A stretch of DNA of 64,000 nucleotides from Muricomes intestini (GTDB taxonomy: Bacteria; Bacillota; Clostridia; Lachnospirales; Lachnospiraceae), in NCBI RefSeq assembly GCF_004346165.1, contig NZ_SLZZ01000014.1:30852-94851 (forward strand). Direction: 5' to 3'. Below the pieces are notes generated by a model. That model saw only the letters and a program-made list of their open reading frames with translations, searched no databases and was not told the DNA's origin. Of the stretch, positions 25,649 through 33,817 are shown piece by piece. A program made the position numbers and the translations under genes. The stretch's first letter is position 1; every line of letters starts with the position of its first letter.

Positions 25649-26474
25649 AAGGAATTTCTGCCAGTGTTTTAAAGGTATATCCCATTTCTTCCCATTTTGT
25701 CAAAAGTTCGTCGAGGATTTCTGCATTTGTCTTTGAGGTGCTGTGGAGCAGCACGATTGCACCAGGGTGGACTCTGCCCAGTAGCTTTTCAAAGGCTTCT
25801 TCTTTTGTGGGCTGATTATCTTGATACCAGTCCACATAGGCCAGACTCCAGAAATAGGTTCTATATCCTAATTCTTTTGCCATCTCCAGATTGGTTTCGC
25901 TGTATTTACCTTGGGGCGGACGGTAATATTTAGTCATTTCCTGCCCGGTAATTTCTTTATACTTGGTTTCTACATCTCCCAATTCTTTCTGGAAATCCTC
26001 TTTGGAGGCCATCTGGGACATGTCGGGGTGGTGGTATGTATGGTTGCCTACGGTGTGCCCTTCTTCTGTCATTCTTTTTACTAAATCCGGTTCAGAGGAG
26101 ATGAAATTTCCTACTACAAAAAAGGTTGCGGGGGCATTATGCTTTTTCAAAGCATCCAGTATGAGGGCAGTGTTGCCGTTTTCGTAGCCTGCATCAAAGG
26201 TCAGATAGAGAACCTTCTCGTCTGAATCTCCAATATAATATGCATCAAATTTTTTTAAATCTTCTGCAGTTGCATTGGCAATAGGCGCTTTCCCCTCCTC
26301 CTGAAAACTTAAGCCCCAGTTTCCCTCACCGCTTGCAGAAGTTGCAGCCGTTTCCGGGAAAAAGTGTTCCTGTGTTTTTCCAACTCCATGCCCTACGAGA
26401 AACGCGGCGGCAAAGAGAAGAACCACTTTGCCTCCTTGTTTCAGAAGGTGTGTGTTTTTTAATTTAATTTTCAT
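25647..26474 (-). CDS. Polysaccharide deacetylase, PdaA-like
   Basis: A 275-residue NodB-domain protein with one N-terminal membrane anchor (residues about 15-33). NodB motifs are LTFDAGYENGNT, which has Ala where classical enzymes have a second Asp, as in PdaA; NHTYHHPDMS (metal His pair); and YYRPPQGKYS. PdaA in Bacillus acts on N-acetylmuramic acid residues to make muramic delta-lactam in the spore cortex. The sporulation role is inferred from the FDAGYENG signature and a CATACACT -10-like element upstream. Confidence 0.88.
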   Translation of the reverse strand: MKIKLKNTHLLKQGGKVVLLFAAAFLVGHGVGKTQEHFFPETAATSASGEGNWGLSFQEEGKAPIANATAEDLKKFDAYYIGDSDEKVLYLTFDAGYENGNTALILDALKKHNAPATFFVVGNFISSEPDLVKRMTEEGHTVGNHTYHHPDMSQMASKEDFQKELGDVETKYKEITGQEMTKYYRPPQGKYSETNLEMAKELGYRTYFWSLAYVDWYQDNQPTKEEAFEKLLGRVHPGAIVLLHSTSKTNAEILDELLTKWEEMGYTFKTLAEIP

Positions 26475-26503
26475 TGCATCACCATAATCTTGACTATTAT
26501 TAC

Positions 26504-26511
26504 AGTGTATG
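26504..26511 (-). promoter_or_regulatory. Possible sporulation-type -10 element of the deacetylase gene
   Basis: CATACACT on the minus strand at 26511-26504 matches the sigmaE-type -10 consensus and lies about 30 bp before the start codon. A clear -35 at proper spacing was not found, so confidence is low. Confidence 0.35.
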
Positions 26512-26525
26512 CTAAAAATAATGTA

Positions 26526-26586
26526 AAAATTCTGACAATGGCCTGCAAAGGGGTCTGACCCCTTTGCAGGCCATTGTCAGAATTTT
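26526..26586. repeat. Family A repeat, copy 5: 61-bp perfect palindrome
   Basis: Two 30-bp arms (26526-26555 and 26557-26586) are exact reverse complements around one T. The centre is GGGGTCTGACCCC. The right arm includes the last codons and stop of aroE, so the left arm is an inverted copy of the gene's 3' end. It would form a very stable terminator hairpin for aroE. Confidence 0.85.
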
Positions 26587-27410
26587 CTGGATAGCTTATC
26601 GTGTATATGGTTTCCCATGTTATAGTCCAGTTTTTTATTTAACCAGATTTCTTCGGAGCCGATGGCCTGATCCACCAGCATCATCAGCCCGGTCACAGTC
26701 TGAAGTCCTTCTTCCCCGGCAATTTTAAGAAATTCAGTTATCAGAGGGTTATATACAATATCTGCGGCAACTCTAAATTTTCTGATAATACGGCCATCTG
26801 CCGGGCTTTTTCCCACGTTAGGGTACATGCCGACAGGTATGGTATTGATTATGATGTCGCCGGGTGGAATTTCTGTTAAACTGCAGGTGTGAATATAGGA
26901 AAAATGTTTTTGCAGCTGCTCCCTTGCTTCTTTATTTCTAGCAGCTACTGTGACTTGGGCAGCGCCGGCGATGTGAAAACCATAAATCAGAGCTTTTGCC
27001 GCCCCTCCGGAGCCAAGAATTACGATATCCTGATTTTCCAAGACAATCCCAGCTTTGGAAAACATGCTCATCATTCCGATGTAATCTGTATTATAGCCGT
27101 AGGAGATACCATCTTTGAGAAGAATCGTATTGACTGCCCCTATTTCTTCCGCATGGGAATCAAGCACATCCACCAGCCGGCAGACCGTTTCCTTATATGG
27201 AATTGTTACATTCATACCAAGAATATTTTCTTCTTCCATAACCTTTAGTATCTGGAGAACTTCTCGATTATTCATTTCATACTTTTCATAAGTTCCCACA
27301 ATACCCTGCTGCCTTAATAAATCCTTATGGATTTCAGGGGAAAGACTGTGTCCTAGCTTTTCCCCCAATAATCCGAAATGCAATACATTTTCAGCTTTCA
27401 TATTAATCAT
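26577..27410 (-). CDS. aroE: Shikimate dehydrogenase
   Basis: A 277-residue NADP enzyme that reduces 3-dehydroshikimate to shikimate. Motifs: LGHSLSPEIHKDL (substrate site), GMNVTIPYKE with the catalytic Lys, and VILGSGGAAKALIYG (NADP). ATG codons at 27410 and 27401 are both possible starts, since GGGGCAGGA serves either one. It is the last gene of aroF-aroB-aroE. Its final codons lie inside palindrome A5. Confidence 0.93.
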   Translation of the reverse strand: MINMKAENVLHFGLLGEKLGHSLSPEIHKDLLRQQGIVGTYEKYEMNNREVLQILKVMEEENILGMNVTIPYKETVCRLVDVLDSHAEEIGAVNTILLKDGISYGYNTDYIGMMSMFSKAGIVLENQDIVILGSGGAAKALIYGFHIAGAAQVTVAARNKEAREQLQKHFSYIHTCSLTEIPPGDIIINTIPVGMYPNVGKSPADGRIIRKFRVAADIVYNPLITEFLKIAGEEGLQTVTGLMMLVDQAIGSEEIWLNKKLDYNMGNHIHDKLSRKF

Positions 27411-27432
27411 TCCTGCCCCAAATCACTCCCCA

Positions 27433-28488
27433 TTAAACCACTCCTGCTGCTTCGAAAAAATCAAGACTGGTGGGATACACATAGCTATCGCCTATTTTAT
27501 GAAGAAGTACTACGTTTAAACAGTCATCCAGATTTTTCTTGTCAAGCTTGATTGCATCCGTAAGTGCAGAAACAGGCAGTCCACATTCATATGGAAGGCC
27601 ATAGATTTTTAAAGTGCGATAAATTTTTTCTGCCTCTCCGGCCGGTGTCAATCCTGCTTTTTCGGATATTTTTGTGATCTGATACATTCCGATTGCAACG
27701 GCTTCCCCATGACTTTCTCTTTCATAGTGATAGTACTGTTCAATTGTATGGCCGAGAGTATGTCCAAAATTCAGAAGCATGCGCTCTCCGGTATCAAACT
27801 GGTCGGCCTCGACAATGGCACGCTTAATATCAATACATTGATAGATAATAGAGTTAAGATGACTCTTTAAATCGGTAAAAGAAGTATGAGAATTTAACAG
27901 GTCGAATAAGACTTTGTCCCGGATACAGCCATATTTAATGACCTCACCCATACCATCTGTAATATAGCGGTTCGGCAGTGTATCCAGAGTTTTCGGATCT
28001 ACTAAAACCAATTGAGGGTGGTAAAAGGCACCCACCAGATTTTTCCCCTGGGGCAGATCTACAGCAACTTTCCCACCCACAGAAGAGTCCACCTGTGCAA
28101 GGAGTGAAGTGGGTATCTGTACAAACTTAACACCCCTTAAGTAACTTGCCGCTGCAAAACCGGCCAAATCCCCGATGACACCTCCGCCAAGAGCAATGAC
28201 CAGATCACTGCGAGAAATCTTTTCTTCCAGCATAGCGCCATATATCTGTGGGAGCGTCTGAAAACTCTTTGTCGGCTCTCCATGGGGCAGGACAAGGCAG
28301 TGACATTCGTAGGAAGGAAGAGCCTTTATCAGAGCCTCACCGTAAAGCGGGTAAACATTGTCATCAGAAACAATAATAATACGCTTTCCCTTAAAAATTT
28401 GAGAAATATATAATTCTGCATTTTTTAAAATTCCAGATTCAATATAAACAGAATAACTGTTTTTCCCTAAATTAACTGTTAATTCCAA
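27433..28488 (-). CDS. aroB: 3-Dehydroquinate synthase
   Basis: A 351-residue NAD- and zinc-dependent enzyme for the second shikimate step. Key motifs: ALGGGVIGDLAGFAAASYLRG (NAD), GMGEVIKYG, LLNFGHTLGHTIEQ and HGEAVAIGM, which supply zinc and substrate ligands. Length is normal. A 41-bp palindrome separates it from aroF, which may reduce downstream expression. Confidence 0.95.
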   Translation of the reverse strand: MELTVNLGKNSYSVYIESGILKNAELYISQIFKGKRIIIVSDDNVYPLYGEALIKALPSYECHCLVLPHGEPTKSFQTLPQIYGAMLEEKISRSDLVIALGGGVIGDLAGFAAASYLRGVKFVQIPTSLLAQVDSSVGGKVAVDLPQGKNLVGAFYHPQLVLVDPKTLDTLPNRYITDGMGEVIKYGCIRDKVLFDLLNSHTSFTDLKSHLNSIIYQCIDIKRAIVEADQFDTGERMLLNFGHTLGHTIEQYYHYERESHGEAVAIGMYQITKISEKAGLTPAGEAEKIYRTLKIYGLPYECGLPVSALTDAIKLDKKNLDDCLNVVLLHKIGDSYVYPTSLDFFEAAGVV

Positions 28489-28519
28489 AAGTTTTCTCCC
28501 TTCAACACAAAAAGGCTTT

Positions 28520-28560
28520 CAAGGGGGTCAGACCCTTTTAAAAAGGGTCTGACCCCCTTG
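28520..28560. repeat. Family A repeat, copy 6: 41-bp perfect palindrome
   Basis: Two 20-bp arms, 28520-28539 and 28541-28560, are exact reverse complements around a single A. It lies between aroF and aroB. On the minus strand it is not followed by a convincing T run, so it may attenuate or stabilise rather than fully terminate. Confidence 0.85.
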
Positions 28561-28568
28561 CGAACCAT

Positions 28569-29582
28569 TTACACAGTTTTTCCAACAACTGCGGCAATTT
28601 GCTTGATTTGCTGCAGCAATTCATTATATTTTCCGGGTTTCAGAGACTGAACTCCGTCACACAGTGCGTTCTCTGGATCATTGTGGACTTCAATCATCAG
28701 TCCATCTGCTCCGGCTGCAATTGCAGCTTTTGCCATTGGGTCAACAAGCCACCATTTTCCGCCGGCATGGCTTGGATCTACTATGACCGGGAGATGCGTT
28801 TTTTTCTTCAGGACAGGTATGCTCTGCAGATCCAGGGTATTTCTTGTATAGGTCTCGAAGGTGCGAATTCCGCGCTCACAGAGGATGACGTTCTTGTTGC
28901 CGGAAGACAGGATATACTCTGCAGACATAATCCACTCTTCATAGGTAGCGTTCAGTCCTCGTTTTAAGAGAATAGGGCGGTCAATCTGTCCGAGCTGCCT
29001 GAGCAGGTCGAAATTCTGCATATTTCTTGCTCCTATCTGAATTAAATCTACCTTTTCATTGAAAACATCCAGATATTCCGTAGACATTAATTCTGAAACA
29101 ATCGGGAGCCCGGTTTCCTGCTTTGCCTCATAAAGAATATCCAGGCCATCCAGTCCCAGCCCCTGGAAAGAATAGGGGCTGGTGCGGGGTTTGAAAGCAC
29201 CGCCGCGAAGCAAATTTGCTCCGGAAGTTTTTGCCGCTTTTGCAATCTTCATGACCTGGTTAAGAGACTCTACAGAGCAGGGGCCGGCAATCAGCGCAAG
29301 ATTGTCCCCTCCGACCTTTACGCCGGAGACATCGATGATGGAATCTTCTGGGTGAAACGCGCGATTTGCCAGCTTATAAGGCTCCTGGACATGCATTACT
29401 TTATCTACCCACTCATCTACCTCAAATAACTTTGGATCAATAGCTGTTGTATCGCCGATACAGCCGATAATTGTCATCTCCTGGCCTCTGACAATATGGG
29501 CTTCCAGGCCCTTTTTAATGATGAGATTCTCAACACGCTTGATATTCTCCTCAGGGGTATGTGGTTTTAATACAATAATCAT
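28569..29582 (-). CDS. aroF: 3-Deoxy-7-phosphoheptulonate synthase (DAHP synthase)
   Basis: A 337-residue type I-beta DAHP synthase that condenses PEP and erythrose 4-phosphate. Residues about 1-70 form an N-terminal ferredoxin-like domain often involved in feedback control. The barrel has LIAGPCSVES, LRGGAFKPRTSPYSFQG and VDPSHAGGK. GGAGGATATAG precedes the ATG. First gene of the aro operon behind a good promoter. Confidence 0.95.
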   Translation of the reverse strand: MIIVLKPHTPEENIKRVENLIIKKGLEAHIVRGQEMTIIGCIGDTTAIDPKLFEVDEWVDKVMHVQEPYKLANRAFHPEDSIIDVSGVKVGGDNLALIAGPCSVESLNQVMKIAKAAKTSGANLLRGGAFKPRTSPYSFQGLGLDGLDILYEAKQETGLPIVSELMSTEYLDVFNEKVDLIQIGARNMQNFDLLRQLGQIDRPILLKRGLNATYEEWIMSAEYILSSGNKNVILCERGIRTFETYTRNTLDLQSIPVLKKKTHLPVIVDPSHAGGKWWLVDPMAKAAIAAGADGLMIEVHNDPENALCDGVQSLKPGKYNELLQQIKQIAAVVGKTV

Positions 29583-29653
29583 AATCTATATCCTCCAATT
29601 TTAATGGCTTCATACTGTAAGATTTTAATTGTTTAAAGCGTGAAAACACCTGT

Positions 29654-29682
29654 ATCATAAAACATCCACAGCTGAATGTCAA
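29654..29682 (-). promoter_or_regulatory. SigmaA-type promoter of the aro operon
   Basis: On the minus strand, TTGACA (29682-29677) and TATGAT (29659-29654) are separated by 17 bp. The leader is about 65 nt, with no T-box or leader peptide recognised. Confidence 0.65.
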
Positions 29683-29722
29683 TACTCCAGCGTTGACAAT
29701 TCAACCTGAGAGGCGTAAAATT

Positions 29723-29754
29723 GTAACAGTTCGGCCAGCAGCTCGAACTGTTAC
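29723..29754. repeat. Family C hairpin (short copy)
   Basis: GTAACAGTTCG (29723-29733) and CGAACTGTTAC (29744-29754) are perfect 11-bp inverted arms with a 10-bp loop. The arms match the ends of the 143-bp element at 59983-60125, so this may be an internally deleted copy. Confidence 0.6.
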
Positions 29755-29803
29755 ATAATATTACAAATGAAAAACAAGAGAATTGAGGAATGGGGAATAA
29801 GAA

Positions 29804-29926
29804 ATGAAAATTATTAAACAAATCGGCATCATCTTTACGATTTGCTGGCTCAGTGAGGTTATTACGGACAAGCTTCCGTTTGACTTTCCGGCAAGTATCG
29901 TGGGGATGTTTTTTTTGTTTATCTGA
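29804..29926 (+). pseudogene. CidA/LrgA family protein, N-terminal fragment
   Basis: A 40-residue frame preceded by GAGGAATGGGG. It matches the start of CidA/LrgA holin-like proteins (QIGIIFTICWLSEVI, then LPFDFPASIVGMFFLF) and stops at a TGA where the family continues with three more helices. What follows does not continue the homology, so most of the gene is deleted. Confidence 0.7.
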
Positions 29927-29974
29927 CGAGTTTATATAACAAGCCTAAGTAAAATTTAAAAGGAAGTGAATCTT

Positions 29975-31546
29975 TTGAAAAACAATACCTCGTATACGAT
30001 AAAAAGAGCTCAGCGCTTCCCGGTAATTCTGATTGGTGAAGGGCTTCTGACAGGGGCCGCGGGCGGTCTGCTTGTACTGTTGTACCGCGTCGCCCTCACC
30101 TATGGAGGCAGATGGCTGGGCTTCATATTGGAATATATCAGCGGGCACCCTGTTCGGATTTTTGCATGGTTTCTGGCATTGCTTGCCATGGCTTGTATTG
30201 TAGGCAGGCTTGTGAAATGGGAGCCTATGATTTCTGGAAGTGGCATCCCTCAGGTGGAGGGCGAAGTGACGGGAAAATTTATTCAAAAATGGGAGAAAGT
30301 CCTCCCTGCAAAATTTATCGGCGGCTTTCTCTGTATGTTTGCCGGTCTGTCTCTGGGACGGGAAGGTCCCTCTATCCAACTGGGGGCAATGACGGGAAAG
30401 GGAATATCCCGGCTTTTTGGCAGGGAGAAGACAGAAGAACGGTTTTTGATGACTTGCGGTGCCAGTGCCGGACTTGCAGCAGCATTCCATGCACCTCTGG
30501 CAGGTATGATGTTTGCCCTGGAGGAAATTCACAAGGGCTTTTCCGTATCCATTATGATATCCGTCATGACAGCATCTGTTACATCTGATTATATATGCTC
30601 TCATATAATCGGCCTGGATCCGGTTTTCAGGTTCACGCTGAAGGAAGCTCTGCCTCAGAACTATTATTGGCTGCTTCTGCTACTTGGCATTATCTGCGGC
30701 GCCATGGGTGTCTTTTACAATTGGGCTATGCTCAAAATACAGGATTTATATAAGAAGCCCAAATTCCTGAATGAAACAGGACGGCTCATCCTTGCTTTTA
30801 TGGCTGCGGGAATCCTCGGCCTTATCATGCCGTCTGTTCTGGGCAGTGGGCACGAATTGATTGTCACGCTCACAGAAGGGAAAATGGTGCTGAGTCTAAT
30901 CATACTGACCTTTATTGTAAAATTCCTGTTTTCGGCAGTCAGCTTCGGTTCCGGTGCACCAGGCGGCATTTTCTTTCCGCTTCTGATACTTGGGGCCATG
31001 ATAGGCGGTGGCTTTGCCATGATAGGAGTGCGGCTTTTCGGGCTGGATCCGATTTATATAAACAATTTTATTCTGCTTGCCATGGCGGGATATTTTACGG
31101 CAATTGTAAGAGCGCCGATTACGGGTATTATACTCCTCTTTGAAATGTCCGGTTCTGTGAGTCAACTTTTGTCTCTGTCTGTGGTCTCTGTCACGGCCTA
31201 TATTGTGGCAACTCTGCTGAAATCTGAGCCTATATACGAAAGCCTTCTGGACCGGATTTTGCAGAATCAGGGGAAAAAGCCAGTATCCACCGTGAAAGGT
31301 TCCGGGCAGAAGGTACTGGATGCATTCCCAATAATGAACGGCTCTGTGCTGGCCAAGAAACGGGTGCAGGATATTAACTGGCCGGACAATTGCCTTCTGG
31401 TTGCCCTGGAAAGAGATGGAAAAGAGCTGATTCCAAAGGGGAAAACACAGTTGATGACCGGAGATGTACTGACTGTTATGACAGATGAAAGAGATGCCGG
31501 ATATATGCATGACAAAATGGAAAAGTTATGTTATACTTCCTATTAG
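29975..31546 (+). CDS. ClC-family chloride/proton transporter with TrkA-C domain
   Basis: A 523-residue ClC protein. Selectivity motifs are ISGSGIPQVEG, LGREGPSIQLG with the gating Glu that marks exchangers, and GSGAPGGIFFPLL. A C-terminal TrkA-C-like domain (about residues 440-520) may sense a ligand. The start was set at TTG 29975, which has AGGAAG eight bases upstream; GTG 29966 is too close to that site. The stop codon lies in the ATTAGAT direct repeat at the edge of MITE B3. Confidence 0.9.
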   Translation: MKNNTSYTIKRAQRFPVILIGEGLLTGAAGGLLVLLYRVALTYGGRWLGFILEYISGHPVRIFAWFLALLAMACIVGRLVKWEPMISGSGIPQVEGEVTGKFIQKWEKVLPAKFIGGFLCMFAGLSLGREGPSIQLGAMTGKGISRLFGREKTEERFLMTCGASAGLAAAFHAPLAGMMFALEEIHKGFSVSIMISVMTASVTSDYICSHIIGLDPVFRFTLKEALPQNYYWLLLLLGIICGAMGVFYNWAMLKIQDLYKKPKFLNETGRLILAFMAAGILGLIMPSVLGSGHELIVTLTEGKMVLSLIILTFIVKFLFSAVSFGSGAPGGIFFPLLILGAMIGGGFAMIGVRLFGLDPIYINNFILLAMAGYFTAIVRAPITGIILLFEMSGSVSQLLSLSVVSVTAYIVATLLKSEPIYESLLDRILQNQGKKPVSTVKGSGQKVLDAFPIMNGSVLAKKRVQDINWPDNCLLVALERDGKELIPKGKTQLMTGDVLTVMTDERDAGYMHDKMEKLCYTSY

Positions 31547-31738
31547 ATGATGTAGGGGTCAAAAGGTATTTTGTCCCCTAATACCTACGGATTGCTCCGC
31601 ACTTTGTGCTCCCGCAATCCTAAAAACATTCGAAATCCGCCCTGCTCGGGCTACTTTCTCATGTTTTGCGGGTCCCAAAGTCATGCTTTTTCATGCAAGC
31701 ATGGAACGCATGACCTTTTGACCCTGGTATCATTAGAT
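31542..31738. repeat. Family B MITE-like element, copy 3 (reverse), with 7-bp direct repeats
   Basis: The element (31549-31731) is in reverse orientation relative to the other copies. It is flanked by ATTAGAT at 31542-31548 and 31732-31738, a likely target-site duplication. It ends 38 bp before the pyrH start, so the pyrH promoter must lie inside or before it. Confidence 0.85.
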
Positions 31739-31769
31739 TATACAACAGAATTTGAAGGAGCTAGAATCT

Positions 31770-32465
31770 ATGAAAAGAATATTGTTAAAGCTGAGTGGAG
31801 AGGCACTTGCAGGGGATAAGAAGACAGGCTTTGATGAGGCCACCTGTGTCGGTGTGGCCAAGCAGGTCAGACAACTCGTGGATAAGGGAATCCAGGTTTC
31901 TGTGGTGACCGGGGGAGGCAACTTCTGGAGAGGCCGCACCAGTGAGACAATAGACCGGGTAAAGGCAGATCAGATCGGAATGCTTGCCACGGTTATGAAC
32001 TGCATTTATGTATCTGACATTTTCCGTCATGTAGGCATGAATACAGAGATATTTACACCCTTTACATGTGGTGCATTTACCACATTATTCTCTAAGGATG
32101 CGGCGAATGCTGCGCTGAAGGAAGGAAAGGTGATCTTTTTTGCGGGGGGGACGGGACATCCGTATTTTTCGACAGATACCGGGGCCGTGCTGCGCGCAAT
32201 TGAGATAGAGGCAGATGCCATGCTTCTTGCGAAAGCTATCGATGGGATTTATGATAGCGACCCGAAGGTGAACCCGGAGGCAAAGAAGTATGATGAGATT
32301 TCCATTCAGGAGGTCATTGACAAGAAATTAGCAGCGGTGGATCTGACAGCATCAATTCTCTGTCTTGAGAATAGGCTGCCGATGCTTGTGTTTGGCCTGA
32401 ACGAAGGAAACAGTATTGTTGAGACTATGAGCGGGACATTTACCGGGACAAAAGTAACTGTATAG
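31770..32465 (+). CDS. pyrH: UMP kinase
   Basis: A 231-residue hexameric UMP kinase of the amino-acid kinase fold. Motifs: LLKLSGEALAG, VVTGGGNFWRGR, FAGGTGHPYFSTDT and DGIYDSDPK. The ATG at 31770 follows GAAGGAG, with relatives also starting MKRILLKLSGEAL. It leads pyrH-frr-uppS-cdsA-dxr-rseP. The usual upstream rpsB-tsf pair is absent; a ClC gene and a MITE sit there instead. Confidence 0.96.
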   Translation: MKRILLKLSGEALAGDKKTGFDEATCVGVAKQVRQLVDKGIQVSVVTGGGNFWRGRTSETIDRVKADQIGMLATVMNCIYVSDIFRHVGMNTEIFTPFTCGAFTTLFSKDAANAALKEGKVIFFAGGTGHPYFSTDTGAVLRAIEIEADAMLLAKAIDGIYDSDPKVNPEAKKYDEISIQEVIDKKLAAVDLTASILCLENRLPMLVFGLNEGNSIVETMSGTFTGTKVTV

Positions 32466-32478
32466 GGAGGACATGCAC

Positions 32479-33030
32479 ATGGATGAAAAATTAAAAGTAT
32501 ATGATGAGAAGATGACAAAGACAATCAGCAACCTGAACAGTGAACTGGCTTCAATCAGAGCCGGCCGCGCCAATCCTCATGTGTTGGATAAGCTGACTGT
32601 AGAATATTACGGTGCATCTACGCCGCTACAGCAGGTTGCCAATGTTTCCGTACCCGAAGCCCGCATGATTCAGATACAGCCCTGGGAGAAGAGCCTCCTC
32701 AAGGAGATTGAGAGGGCAATCCTAATGTCTGATGTCGGAATCAACCCGACCAATGACGGCAGTACGATCAGGCTGATATTTCCGGAACTGACAGAGGAAC
32801 GAAGAAAAGAATTGGTAAAAGATGTAAAGAAAAAGGGTGAAGCCGCAAAGATAGCAGTCCGCAATATCCGCCGGGACGGAAATGAAGCACTGAAAAAATT
32901 AAAGGGCAGCGAGATATCTGAGGATGGCATCAAAGATCTGGAAGAGGCACTCCAGAAGATTACCGATAAATATATTGCTGAAGTGGATAAAGCTGTGGAA
33001 GTGAAATCCGAAGAAGTACTTACTGTCTAA
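32479..33030 (+). CDS. frr: Ribosome recycling factor
   Basis: A 183-residue RRF that splits post-termination ribosomes with EF-G. Typical segments: ELASIRAGRANPHVLDKL, YYGASTPLQQVANVSVPEARM and DVKKKGEAAKIAVRNIRRD. The ATG at 32479 is preferred to 32473 because GGGAGGA at 32465-32471 is properly spaced only for the second one. Followed by a possible attenuator hairpin. Confidence 0.96.
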   Translation: MDEKLKVYDEKMTKTISNLNSELASIRAGRANPHVLDKLTVEYYGASTPLQQVANVSVPEARMIQIQPWEKSLLKEIERAILMSDVGINPTNDGSTIRLIFPELTEERRKELVKDVKKKGEAAKIAVRNIRRDGNEALKKLKGSEISEDGIKDLEEALQKITDKYIAEVDKAVEVKSEEVLTV

Positions 33031-33047
33031 CGGGTAGGTCAGAGAAT

Positions 33048-33082
33048 GAGAGGGGCTCGTGTTACACAGCCTCTCTTTTATT
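33048..33082 (+). terminator. Possible intrinsic terminator or attenuator between frr and uppS
   Basis: GAGAGGGGCT (33048-33057) pairs with AGCCTCTC (33068-33075) with a two-base bulge, followed by TTTTATT. As the genes beyond it belong to the same classical operon, partial readthrough is likely. Confidence 0.5.
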
Positions 33083-33100
33083 AATGGGGAGGAAATACAG

Positions 33101-33817
33101 ATGAAAGTACCACAACATGTGGCGATCATATTGGACGGAAATGGCCGTTGGGCCAGGTCCAAAGGGATGCCGAGAAACTACGGCCATGCCCAGGGAAGTA
33201 AAAATGTGGAAAAAATCTGTGAAGAAGCGTGGCGCATGGGGATAAAGTATCTGACTGTGTATGCATTTTCCACGGAGAACTGGAACCGTCCGCAGGATGA
33301 GGTGGATGCGCTGATGAAACTGCTCCGCAATTATATGAAGACGAGTCTGAAAACTGCGGAGAAAAATGATATGAAGGTTCGTGTGATTGGAGATATCGCT
33401 GCTCTTGATGAGGACATTAAGAGTAGGATCGCAGAACTGGAAGAGGCAAGCAAAAATAACAATGGACTGAATTTTACTATCGCAATCAATTATGGCAGCC
33501 GTGATGAGATGATAAGAGCCATAAAAAAACTTGTACGGGACTGTGTGGACGGCAAGGTTTCTCCGGAAGATATCAATGAAGTCCTGTATGAAGGATATCT
33601 GGACACTCATGCAATTCCCGACCCTGATCTTTTAATCCGCACAAGCGGGGAGTTGAGGCTCTCCAACTACCTGCTCTGGCAATTGGCATATACAGAATTT
33701 TACTTTACAGATGTTTTGTGGCCGGATTTCACAAAAAAGGAATTGGAAAAAGCTATTGAGCAGTATAATAGCAGAGACAGACGTTTCGGAGGAGTAAAGG
33801 AGGAACAGCATGTTTAA
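33101..33817 (+). CDS. uppS: Undecaprenyl (isoprenyl) diphosphate synthase
   Basis: A 238-residue cis-prenyltransferase producing the C55 lipid carrier precursor. Motifs: HVAIILDGNGRWA with the catalytic Asp, YAFSTENWNRP and LLIRTSGELRLSNYLLWQ. The ATG at 33101 follows GGGGAGGA. It overlaps cdsA by 8 bp. Confidence 0.95.
   Translation: MKVPQHVAIILDGNGRWARSKGMPRNYGHAQGSKNVEKICEEAWRMGIKYLTVYAFSTENWNRPQDEVDALMKLLRNYMKTSLKTAEKNDMKVRVIGDIAALDEDIKSRIAELEEASKNNNGLNFTIAINYGSRDEMIRAIKKLVRDCVDGKVSPEDINEVLYEGYLDTHAIPDPDLLIRTSGELRLSNYLLWQLAYTEFYFTDVLWPDFTKKELEKAIEQYNSRDRRFGGVKEEQHV

Noticed and set aside
29583..29803. T-box or tryptophan-type leader upstream of aroF
   Set aside because: The leader is only about 65 nt, with no T-box core or leader peptide rich in aromatic codons.
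31571..31819. Open frame starting MSPNTYGLLRTLCSRNP
   Set aside because: It lies in family B copy 3, runs into pyrH in another frame, and the same peptide appears in other copies (near 60766-60948 and 20414-20623 on the minus strand). It lacks a ribosome site and reflects the repeat sequence.
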